Origin: Verrucomicrobiota bacterium
Lineage (GTDB): Bacteria > Verrucomicrobiota > Verrucomicrobiia > CAIQCK01
NCBI GenBank assembly: GCA_016222825.1
Contig: JACRQF010000012.1
Coordinates: 124,001 to 188,000, forward strand
Direction: 5' to 3'
Length of the DNA: 64,000 nt
Made by a program: the position numbers and the translations under genes. Shown here piece by piece: positions 25,418 to 32,761 of this stretch. The notes under the pieces are model-generated. The model had not been told where the DNA came from. It saw nothing but the letters and a program-made list of their open reading frames with translations, and did not search any database. Each line of letters begins with the position of its first letter. Position 1 is the stretch's first letter.

Positions 25418-25472
25418 GCCGCGGGGGTTGATCGGCGAGAGCGTTCCGGCTTGGCGGGGACGCCTCGCCCTA
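25397..25472. repeat. REP-like inverted repeat (TAGGGCGAAGCGTCCC family)
   Basis: The 16-bp arms TAGGGCGAAGCGTCCC (25397-25412) and GGGACGCCTCGCCCTA (25457-25472) have one mismatch and enclose a 44-base loop. The left arm alone recurs at 26036-26051 in the second 47-bp repeat. Confidence 0.8.
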
Positions 25473-25647
25473 CCTCGGAGGTGGTGCGGCGATGGCGGCG
25501 CGGAAGAGAGAGGCTCACACAAAGGCGCAGAGATGGAAAGGTGCGAAGGGTGGCAAGAAAGGGAACGCTCGACGTGGTTTTGCCCGGTTTGGGAGCCGTT
25601 ACTTCGGGGATAGAGGCCGCTCTTCCCTCGTAAAGGAAACTCCTTCA

Positions 25648-25920
25648 TTCGATAAGGAAACATCTTCCTTCAATGAAGAAACCTCTTTGCTTGATGAGGT
25701 AACATCTTGGTTCAATGAGGAAATATCTTTGTTCGATAAAGAAACTCCCTTCCTCGATGAAGAAACCTCCTTGTTCGATGAGGAAACATCTTCCTTCAAC
25801 AAGGAAACATCTTGGTTTGATGAAGAAACATCTTTGCTCAATAAGGAAACATCTTCATTCGATGAGTTAACCTTTTTGTTCAATCAGTTAACCTCTTCGT
25901 TCGATGAGTTAACCTTTTCA
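25648..25920. repeat. 21-base tandem repeat array (13 units)
   Basis: Thirteen contiguous units follow the pattern TTCGATRAGGAAACATCTTSN, with a degenerate unit before them at 25627. Translated on the plus strand they give F-D-K/E-E-T-S-x heptads in an open frame, but there is no credible start or signal, and the last three units change to GAGTTAACC. There are no spacers between units, so it is not CRISPR. Confidence 0.85.
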
Positions 25921-26009
25921 GACACGAAAAAGGTCGTTTTTGAGCTTCCGGCAAGTTCTTTGGTGCCAAAATGACCCGTTTTGGCCTCCCAAATGGTCGC
26001 CGGAGCCGG

Positions 26010-26056
26010 TGGGTCGCTCCATGTGCGTTGGCGGGTAGGGCGAAGCGTCCCCCTGA
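26010..26056. repeat. 47-bp direct repeat, copy 2
   Basis: This matches 25371-25417 with a few substitutions. It lacks the inverted partner arm found after copy 1. Confidence 0.8.
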
Positions 26057-26074
26057 ACAGAAAGACAGACGAGA

Positions 26075-26123
26075 GGCAAAATCATGGCTGGCAAAAGCAT
26101 GATTTTGCCCCGGATGATTTTGC
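26075..26123. repeat. GGCAAAATCAT palindromic repeat cluster
   Basis: The perfect 12-bp arms GGCAAAATCATG (26075-26086) and CATGATTTTGCC (26098-26109) are followed by a third word, GATGATTTTGCC. The cluster lies 19 bases beyond the 3' end of the minus-strand gene at 26142 and could form a terminator-like hairpin for it. Confidence 0.7.
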
Positions 26124-26141
26124 CTCAATGCGTCTCTCTTT

Positions 26142-28415
26142 TCAGTAACGGCTGCTCTTCATCACCACCACGCCCGCGACGGCGTTCAGGGCGGCGATGA
26201 GGAGACAGACGGCGGGGACGCCGATGAGCGGGATGAGCAGCGTGCTCGGCAGCAGCGCTCCCAGACACGCGCCGATGAAGTCCGCCGTGTAAAGCCGCGA
26301 CGCGGTGGCGGTGGAGTCCGTTTCCGAACTGTAGCGGCGGTCTATGACCGCCGGCTGTTCGCTCAAGGACGGATTTCGGCGGTCATAGACCGCCGCTACA
26401 GTTGCGCTCACTCTTCCCGCGAGCGGGAACTGCATGCCGACGAGCGCGGCGAGGAGGAATGTGAGCAGCGCGATGACAGTCTGCACGAGGAGGAATCCGC
26501 CGCTGCCGCCAACGCGGGCGAGCGCCATCAGGCAGAGCGGCAGCAACGCCGCGAACGCCGCGACGGCGAACGCGAGCCGGGCCAGATCGTTGCGCGACGC
26601 GCGCGGCACTAGGCGATTCATCCCAAACGCCCCCGCCGCCAAGCCCGCCATGAAGACGGTGACGATGATGCCGAGTTGTTGATAGACGGAGCCGTAGAGA
26701 ATCTGGAACGCCAGCAGCAACACCACTTCCAATCCCGACGCGGCGAAGCCGCCCGCGAACACCGCCAGCGCCGCGGCGCGGAGTCGGAACAAATAGACCG
26801 CCAGCAGCGCCACCAGCGCGGCCTCCAGCAGGCCGAACTTCACCGTGAACTGACTCATCCAGTGGCGCAGATGGTAGTAGTAGAGCACGGGACTGAAGTC
26901 GCGGTTCACGGCGGCGGGCTGCGAGGTGGCGCGGCGCATGTCCTCCAGCCGGTCGGGCGCGAGCATGGCTTTGAGGTAATGGCGGTTGACGAGGCGGGTG
27001 GGGATGCGCGCGGCCTCAATGCGCGCGGCAATGTCCTCGTGCAGCGGGCCGTCGGAGGCGAGGAAGAAGACGCGCCCGCCGGGAATCACCAGCGTGTTCT
27101 TGAACGCCGTGTCGAGCGTGCGCCGCGCCGACGTGAGCAAGCGGGCCAGTTCCGGGCTGACATAGTCGGCGTAGCGGCCCAACCCGAACGACAGCACGCC
27201 GCCGTCGCTGAGCACGCGCTTGACCTCGCCGAAGAACTCCGCCGTGTAGAAGCGGTTGAGTTGTGACGTGGACGGATCTGGCACGTCCACGATGACAACA
27301 TCGTAGAGGTCGGCGGTTTGTTTCACGAAGAGCCGGCCGTCGGTGTTGACGAACCGGATGTGCGGAACTGTGGACGGGCCTTCACCTGTTCTGATGAACG
27401 ACATGTTGTCAGGAAGGAACCGGTAACCAGCCTCGATGATGAGCGGGTCGAGTTCAACGCAGGTGACATCAACCGCGCCATACTTGAGGACTTCGCGCGC
27501 GGTGCCGGAAACGCCGCCGCAGACGATCAGCACTCGCCGCGCGCCGGGCCGCTGCGCCATCGCGTAGTGAACGGTCTCCTCGACCTGCTGGGTGCTGTCG
27601 GTGGAGGTGAGCGGCAGGCCGTTTTCGATGAAGTTGTATTGGCCGGAGGAGTCGGTGACGACGAGTTTGCCGTAGGGCGAGTTGCCGCGGAAGACGACGT
27701 GCTGCCCGGCGAACTGGATGTCCGTGGCCAGCGCGTCGGCGTTGGCGAAGAGGATGACGCCCGCGAGCGCCGCCGCGAGGATGGCTGCGACGGCGAGGAG
27801 GAGTTTCTTTCCGAACCACACCGCCAGCGCGCCCGCGAGCAGGAGGTTCAACAACGCCGGGAAGAAGAGAATGCCGAGGTGATCGAAGAACCTCACGAGC
27901 ACGAAGCTGAACAACGCGCCGCCCGCGATGCTGCCGATGCAGTCGGCGACATAGACGCGCCCTATGCCGGAGGCGCCGCTCTTTCCTGTGACGGCGGAGC
28001 ACGCCAACGTCAGCAGCCACCCGGACGCGACGCAGAAGGGGAGCAGCACGACGAAACTGGCGAGCACGGTTTCCGTGAGGCCGACCTGGATGCCGCGGCC
28101 GAAAACGGCGTTGCGCAGCACGGCCAGCAGGAAGACCTGCACGAGCGGGGCGACGGCGATGAAGATGAGCGCCGCGATGAACGCCCCCTCGCGGTTTCGC
28201 AGGCGGCCCGACGCGCGGCCCAGCCACGCGCCCGCGCCGGTGAGGAGGAGCCAGTTGCCCAGAATGATGCCGAGCACCATTTCGTTGCCGGCGAACGCCG
28301 CGAGCATCTCGCGCATCAGCACCAACTGCGCGATGACCGATGCCGCTCCGAGACCGCCGACAGCGAGCAGCAGCAGGCGGCCGGCGCGTGGCGGCAGCGT
28401 GTCCGCGGCGGTCAT
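26142..28415 (-). CDS. Membrane protein with spermidine-synthase-like domain
   Basis: This 757-residue inner-membrane protein has about seven helices before, and several after, a central cytoplasmic domain (about residues 225-500). That domain has the aminopropyltransferase fold: ENGLPLTSTDSTQQVEETVHYAM is cut by known family positions, then VLIVCGGVSGTAREVLKYG for nucleotide binding, VTCVELDPLI and DVVIVDVPDPSTSQLNRFY. Such fused proteins are annotated as membrane spermine/spermidine synthases, but polyamine activity is unproven. Near residues 672-697 a complete REP element is read in frame (AAVYDRRNPS...AVIDRRYSS). The gene lies 1 base after the Memo/AMMECR1 gene, so the two are co-transcribed. 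Confidence 0.85.
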   Translation of the reverse strand: MTAADTLPPRAGRLLLLAVGGLGAASVIAQLVLMREMLAAFAGNEMVLGIILGNWLLLTGAGAWLGRASGRLRNREGAFIAALIFIAVAPLVQVFLLAVLRNAVFGRGIQVGLTETVLASFVVLLPFCVASGWLLTLACSAVTGKSGASGIGRVYVADCIGSIAGGALFSFVLVRFFDHLGILFFPALLNLLLAGALAVWFGKKLLLAVAAILAAALAGVILFANADALATDIQFAGQHVVFRGNSPYGKLVVTDSSGQYNFIENGLPLTSTDSTQQVEETVHYAMAQRPGARRVLIVCGGVSGTAREVLKYGAVDVTCVELDPLIIEAGYRFLPDNMSFIRTGEGPSTVPHIRFVNTDGRLFVKQTADLYDVVIVDVPDPSTSQLNRFYTAEFFGEVKRVLSDGGVLSFGLGRYADYVSPELARLLTSARRTLDTAFKNTLVIPGGRVFFLASDGPLHEDIAARIEAARIPTRLVNRHYLKAMLAPDRLEDMRRATSQPAAVNRDFSPVLYYYHLRHWMSQFTVKFGLLEAALVALLAVYLFRLRAAALAVFAGGFAASGLEVVLLLAFQILYGSVYQQLGIIVTVFMAGLAAGAFGMNRLVPRASRNDLARLAFAVAAFAALLPLCLMALARVGGSGGFLLVQTVIALLTFLLAALVGMQFPLAGRVSATVAAVYDRRNPSLSEQPAVIDRRYSSETDSTATASRLYTADFIGACLGALLPSTLLIPLIGVPAVCLLIAALNAVAGVVVMKSSRY
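26328..26402. repeat. REP-like nested inverted repeat inside a coding region
   Basis: Perfect 26-bp inverted arms lie at 26328-26353 and 26377-26402 around a 23-base loop. Each arm contains its own palindrome, GGCGGTC-TAT-GACCGCC. The element is 75 bases long, so it adds 25 codons without breaking the reading frame of the membrane protein. Confidence 0.92.
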
Positions 28416-28416
28416 G

Positions 28417-29961
28417 CTACTGCTCCGATTCCTTGAACGCCTCGACGCGGTAGATGGCGACGGCGGTGCCGGGGCCGCGCCACGCGTCAGGCGGACAGCC
28501 GGCTTTCTCCGAGAGCGTGTTCAGGAACATGACCTTGTCTGGAATCTGCTCCCAAACCTGCGGCAGATACGTCGAGCCACGTCCGTTGACTTGAAGCACG
28601 ACGCCGTCGCGATGCGGGCGCAGCTTCGCAAGCAGATCATCCGGCGAGTTGAACGCAAGCGACTGCGGCACGGTCAGCACGCTCACCTCGACCTGTAGCT
28701 TGTCGAGTTCGTCGGGGCGCACGGGTTGGAAACGATGGTCGCGGACGGCGGCGCTCTGGGCGTTGCCGACGACGGCTTGGTAGAGCGGCATCTGCGGCAG
28801 GATGTTGCCGATGCAGCCGCGGAGCGCGCCGTTCTCGGTGAGCGTCACGAAGCAGCCCTTCGGCTCGGCGAACTTCGGCGGGAGCGCCTTCGGGTCAACG
28901 GCGGGCAGGCGGTTGGCAGTGACGACTTCCTTGACAGTGCGGCGGGCGAGTTCGAGCAGGAGCTTGCGCTCCTCCTTGGAGTAGCTCTCCTGTTCGGGCA
29001 GGTAGAACGCGATGGCGGTGTAGCCGACGACGCCTTGGTTCTTGTTGCCGGAGGTGTCGCCGCTGTTGCGGTAGTCGAGCAACTTCGGCTTCCAGCCCTT
29101 CAGCTTGGCGAGATGGAGCAGCGTGCAGACTGGCATCTGGCCGCAGGCGTCTTCGCCGCCGATGGCTTCGGGCGTCATGTTGAGGATGGCGGTGACGGTG
29201 CGCGTGTCCAACTGCCGCGCTTGGTCGTAAGGCTTGTAATGGCTCAAGTCCGTGCTGACAACGACGAGCGAGCGCTCGTCAAGCTGACTGGCGAGCGCCT
29301 GCGCCGCGGCGACAGGGTCCGTCTGGCCGAAGACCACCGAGACCATCTCAAATGGCTTGAGGACCTTTTGCAGGAACGGCACCTCGACCTCGCCGGAGTG
29401 CTCCCAAGTTTCCGGCGTGTCTTCGCCCAGCGGCGGCGCGGGGCGGGATGATTGCATGAACCAATTCGGCCGCTGCATTGGCAGGCGCGGCTCCAGCATG
29501 AACGGCGGCAGTTTTGCCAGCGCCTTCGACTTGGCGGAAATCTTCACGTCGCCGAGTGGTGTGCGGTAAACATCCGCCGCGCAGACCGACGCACCTTGGA
29601 ACGCCACATAGTGGCTGCCCGCGAGCAGGAAGACGGTGCCCACATCGCGACCCGCGAGCACCTTGTAGCCGAACGCGGCGGTGAGTCCGGAATACGGATA
29701 GCCCGCGTGCGGACAGATGAGCGCCTTGAGTTCGCCGCTCACAGACTCCGGACGGACGGCGCCGAGCAGCATGTCAATCGTCCGCGACAACTCCTGCGGG
29801 TCCTTCGGGTAGAAAAGCCCCGCGACCGCCGGCTCGCGGACGACGCCCGGCACGTTCGATTGCTGGCTCGCGCTTTGCTGGCGCGAATCGCAACCCACCA
29901 GGAAGGCGACGACCAAGCTGATCGCGCTGACGACTAAACCAAGTCTGTTCTTGCTGCTCAT
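28417..29961 (-). CDS. Fused AmmeMemoRadiSam B (Memo) and A (AMMECR1) lipoprotein
   Basis: From ATG 29961 this is a 514-residue protein with a lipoprotein signal (SLVVAFLVGCDS, lipidated Cys near residue 25). Residues about 40-330 form the Memo domain (REPAVAGLFYP, CPHAGYPYSGLTAAFGYK, STDLSHYKPYDQA, VGYTAIAFYLP); Memo resembles metal-dependent dioxygenases and its His residues are present. Residues about 340-514 form AMMECR1 (GCFVTLTENGALRGCIGNI, AVRDHRFQPVRPDEL, LPQVWEQIPDK). These two usually occur with a radical SAM protein, which is not seen nearby. Membrane anchoring outside the cytoplasm is unusual for this set. The spermidine-synthase-like gene follows after 1 base. Confidence 0.92.
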   Translation of the reverse strand: MSSKNRLGLVVSAISLVVAFLVGCDSRQQSASQQSNVPGVVREPAVAGLFYPKDPQELSRTIDMLLGAVRPESVSGELKALICPHAGYPYSGLTAAFGYKVLAGRDVGTVFLLAGSHYVAFQGASVCAADVYRTPLGDVKISAKSKALAKLPPFMLEPRLPMQRPNWFMQSSRPAPPLGEDTPETWEHSGEVEVPFLQKVLKPFEMVSVVFGQTDPVAAAQALASQLDERSLVVVSTDLSHYKPYDQARQLDTRTVTAILNMTPEAIGGEDACGQMPVCTLLHLAKLKGWKPKLLDYRNSGDTSGNKNQGVVGYTAIAFYLPEQESYSKEERKLLLELARRTVKEVVTANRLPAVDPKALPPKFAEPKGCFVTLTENGALRGCIGNILPQMPLYQAVVGNAQSAAVRDHRFQPVRPDELDKLQVEVSVLTVPQSLAFNSPDDLLAKLRPHRDGVVLQVNGRGSTYLPQVWEQIPDKVMFLNTLSEKAGCPPDAWRGPGTAVAIYRVEAFKESEQ

Positions 29962-30032
29962 AATTGCCCTCAACCTGCCACGCCCGCATTGTGCGTCAAC
30001 TGCGGCGAAAACGGTAGTGGTTTTCGTCGCCG

Positions 30033-32249
30033 TCACTCATCCCGCACGAACACGCCGTTGCCGGAGGTGCTGAGGTAAAGCCGCGTCGGCTGGTGCGGGT
30101 CCACGGTGATGGCAGCGATCTTGGTGCAGGTCAGTTCCGGCGCGTTCAGCGATTCCCATGTGCGCCCGCCGTCGCGCGAGCGCATCAGGCCGCGTCCCAA
30201 CGCCTCGTCGTGAAACGGATGGTCCATGCCGCCGGCATAGACTGTGTCGGCGTCGCGCGGGTTCACAGCCACCGAGGCCATGAAGCGGTCCTTAAGAACC
30301 TGCGTCCACGTCACGCCGCCGTCGCGCGAAGCAAACACGCCGCCGGGATGAAGCTTGCGGTTTTTGTATCGCTCCCTCGCGGCGATGTAGAGCCGTTGCG
30401 GATCGGACGGACAGACGACGAGCGCGAAGGGATCAGCCCACGCCATATCGCCGAGCCGCCGCCAATTCCGCCCGCTGTCGTCGCTGCGGAAGAAACCCGC
30501 GTTGTCGTCCATCAACGCGAATAGCACCGCCGGCTCGCGCGGATGCTGCGCCAGGCCGCGGACGTTTCCCTTGGGCAGGCCGGTGTTGCGAGCTTGCCAA
30601 CTCGCGCCGCCGTCCTCGGAGCAGAAGACGCCGTGTTCCTTTACGCTGACGAAGATGCGCCGTGCCGTCACCGGACTGGAGTGGTCCACGAGCAGGTGGC
30701 GCGTCTGTCCGTCGGGCAGACCGGTGTCAGGCTTGCCGACGACGCGCCACGTCATACCGCCGTCGTCGGAGCGGCAGACATCGCCGGCGTTGCGGTTCCA
30801 CAAGCCGGTGCCGGCGAACATGATGCGCGGCTCGTCTGGATCGAACGCGACGGTGAAGGTGTTCCCCGTGTTCTTCATGCCGCTCACCGTCTGCGTGAAC
30901 GTCCGGCCGCCGTCGAAGGTTTGCAGCAAGCCGATGTCCGCGTAGCTCAAGTAGAGCCGCTTCGGGTCGCGGGGATGAACGGCGACTTCGTGGGCGCACG
31001 TGACCTCCAAGCCCGTGCCGCTCCACCAACCGGTCGGCGAGTCCGGCGCGCCGGGCGGCTTCCCGGCGGGGCGCGTGTAGCTCTGCGTCCAATGCGCGCC
31101 GCGGTCGGTCGTTCGGAAGATGTGGCCCGACGTGCTGAACCAGAGCGTGTCCGGCGCGCGCGAATCCATCGCGAAGCCCATCACGCACGCGCCCCACATC
31201 GTGATCCAGCCGTAATCCATGTTCGATTCCACTTTTGCGCGCGGCGACGAGCGGAACGTCACGCGTTGCCAGTGTTTGCCGCCGTCGGTGGTGCGATAGA
31301 CGAACGCGGAAACCCACGCCGTGTCGCCTGCATAGACGATGTCCGGGTCGGTGGGATGAACGAGGAGTTGGTCCACGTTCGAGGTCATCGGAGACGGCGC
31401 GCCTGGTTTGCCAACGTGTTTCATCAACCCTTCGAGCCGGGGCGACCACGTTTCGCCGCCATCGTCGCTGCGATAGACGCCACCTTGCCACGGTTGTTTG
31501 CCCGGTTCGGTGCGCAGCGTCAGATACATCACATCGGGCTGCTTGGGGCAAAGCGCGACGCGGCGGATATGATTGTGCGGCAGACCTTTGTTTAACAACC
31601 TCCATGTCGCGCCGTCGTCGTCGCTGCGGTAGAGGCCGCGGTTGGTTGCTGCGAACAGCCGCCGGGCCTCGCGAGGATGCACGACGAGGTCGCTGACAAT
31701 GGCCTCGCGGTCCATGCCGCCGTCGCTTGGATTTGCGACGGCCCAGTGCGCACCGCCGTCGGTGGTTCTGTAAACCGTGCTGGCACCGTCTTTGTTCCAG
31801 CGGGGCCGACCGATACCGGCATAAAGCGTGTCGGGTTGCTGCGGGTCAATCGCCAGCGCGCCGATGGGGGCGCTGAACTTGTGGAGATGCAGCGGAGGGA
31901 AACCTCCGCGCTGCCACTGCCACGTCTCGCCGCCGTCGGTGGATTTGTGGACGCCGCCTTCGGTGCCGATGTAGATGATGCGCGGGTCGCGCGGATGCGG
32001 CGCGATAACCTCGACGTAAAGATCGTGGAGGCCGGTGTTGCAGATGCGCCAGTTCGCGCCGCCATCGGTGGACTTGAAGAACCCGCCAACATCGCAGCCG
32101 GCAAAGACGACGCGCGAATCATGCGGGCTGACGGCCATGCTGGGAATCCAACCGCCGCCGCCGGGGCCGATGTTGCGCCAACCGGCGGCTGTGGCGGCAT
32201 GGACGAACGGAAAGAGAGCGACGAAGAAAGCGAGAAGGCGATTGAGCAT
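30033..32249 (-). CDS. Secreted BNR/sialidase-type beta-propeller protein
   Basis: This 738-residue protein has a Sec signal (LLAFFVALFPFVHAATA). It contains at least ten BNR (Asp-box) motifs of the form S-x-D-G-G-x-x-W, such as KSTDGGANW, KSTDGGETW, RTTDGGAHW, RSDDDGATW, TSRDGGVTW-like SRDGGVTW and RSRDGGRTW. They are spaced 45-80 residues apart over the whole chain, giving one or two seven-bladed propellers like those of GH74 xyloglucanases or VPS10-like proteins. No catalytic acids can be assigned, so a glycosidase role is only possible. The gene overlaps no neighbour and lies 71 bases upstream of the Memo/AMMECR1 gene on the same strand. Confidence 0.85.
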   Translation of the reverse strand: MLNRLLAFFVALFPFVHAATAAGWRNIGPGGGGWIPSMAVSPHDSRVVFAGCDVGGFFKSTDGGANWRICNTGLHDLYVEVIAPHPRDPRIIYIGTEGGVHKSTDGGETWQWQRGGFPPLHLHKFSAPIGALAIDPQQPDTLYAGIGRPRWNKDGASTVYRTTDGGAHWAVANPSDGGMDREAIVSDLVVHPREARRLFAATNRGLYRSDDDGATWRLLNKGLPHNHIRRVALCPKQPDVMYLTLRTEPGKQPWQGGVYRSDDGGETWSPRLEGLMKHVGKPGAPSPMTSNVDQLLVHPTDPDIVYAGDTAWVSAFVYRTTDGGKHWQRVTFRSSPRAKVESNMDYGWITMWGACVMGFAMDSRAPDTLWFSTSGHIFRTTDRGAHWTQSYTRPAGKPPGAPDSPTGWWSGTGLEVTCAHEVAVHPRDPKRLYLSYADIGLLQTFDGGRTFTQTVSGMKNTGNTFTVAFDPDEPRIMFAGTGLWNRNAGDVCRSDDGGMTWRVVGKPDTGLPDGQTRHLLVDHSSPVTARRIFVSVKEHGVFCSEDGGASWQARNTGLPKGNVRGLAQHPREPAVLFALMDDNAGFFRSDDSGRNWRRLGDMAWADPFALVVCPSDPQRLYIAARERYKNRKLHPGGVFASRDGGVTWTQVLKDRFMASVAVNPRDADTVYAGGMDHPFHDEALGRGLMRSRDGGRTWESLNAPELTCTKIAAITVDPHQPTRLYLSTSGNGVFVRDE

Positions 32250-32324
32250 GGCTGTAGCATACGGAGACGCGTGGTTTGGCGCAACGGCGAGGGATGCGGG
32301 AATGGCGACAGCAGCTTTGTCGGC

Positions 32325-32458
32325 GTGGGACTGCCGGGTTATGGCTCAGAGGGGTTTGCGCATCTTAATGCCGATGAAATGGCAGTGCGTCGGAATAAGA
32401 TAGGAGCAGAACCGGAAAAGCACTCCGAAGAACGGGAGATAGGCGGCACCGAAGGAGG
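32325..32458 (-). pseudogene. 3' fragment of a SAM methyltransferase gene
   Basis: This 134-base segment aligns without gaps to 40688-40821 (about 13 differences), the 3' end of the intact methyltransferase gene at 40709-41515. On the minus strand it still reads SFGAAYLPFFGVL...CHFIGIKMRKPL and stop, with a few substitutions, but there is nothing upstream of it except a REP element. It is a remnant of a second, diverged methyltransferase gene or of a duplication that included the giant gene between the copies. Confidence 0.85.
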
Positions 32459-32460
32459 CC

Positions 32461-32533
32461 GTAGCGCCGGCATCCCTGCTGGCGATGTTCCGGTGCTTTA
32501 TGAAGAGAACACCGGTAGGGATGCTGGCGCTAC
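32461..32533. repeat. REP-like inverted repeat (GTAGCGCCGGCATCCCT family)
   Basis: The 17-bp arms at 32461-32477 and 32517-32533 have one mismatch. A second, inner pair CCGGTG/CACCGG makes the hairpin nested. It abuts the truncated end of the methyltransferase fragment. A half copy lies at 40667-40684. Confidence 0.85.
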
Positions 32534-32761
32534 AGGCCCGACGGTGCGCGGAGAGAGGGGGGAGTCTAGGGAATTTACCTAATGGATGCCCTGATGCTCG
32601 ATCGCGGGTTTGCCCTGATATACAAGCACTGCTCCTTTGAAGTAGTCTCTCCGCCCGTCACCCGCAGCCGCGAGTGCGGCGCGAAAAGGAGCTAGTGAAA
32701 CCTGAATATCATCTTGTGTCGCCAGCCCGTTTTTGGTCGAATCCCTTTTAAGGATACCTCC

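Larger units (their letters stand above)
25265..26141. other. Gene-free, repeat-rich stretch
   Basis: No gene is supported here. Long open frames on both strands are translated repeats. In order it holds an inverted repeat at 25397-25472 whose left arm lies in the first of two 47-bp direct repeats (25371 and 26010), a 13-unit 21-base tandem array (25648-25920), a TTTGGTGCCAAAATGACC block near 25960, and alternating GGCAAAATCAT words at 26075-26113. Confidence 0.7.
32250..32761. other. Gap with methyltransferase fragment, REP element and leader of the giant gene
   Basis: This holds a 134-bp methyltransferase 3' fragment (32325-32458), an inverted repeat (32461-32533), and about 200 bases that are the likely promoter and leader of the giant repeat protein. 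In that leader a GC hairpin (CCGCA...TGCGG near 32660) and an AAGGA ribosome binding site 8 bases before ATG 32762 are visible. I could not match the leader to a known riboswitch. Confidence 0.6.

Noticed and set aside
25648..25920. Possible CRISPR array
   Set aside because: Units are contiguous with no unique spacers, and no cas gene is nearby.
25492..25974. 160-residue plus-strand open frame over the second array, with a heptad repeat suggesting a coiled coil
   Set aside because: There is no credible start, signal or flanking domain; the opposite strand is equally open, so the 21-base period alone explains it.
32585..32760. Possible riboswitch in the leader of the giant repeat protein
   Set aside because: A small GC hairpin is visible but no known aptamer core could be matched by eye; a covariance-model search would decide.
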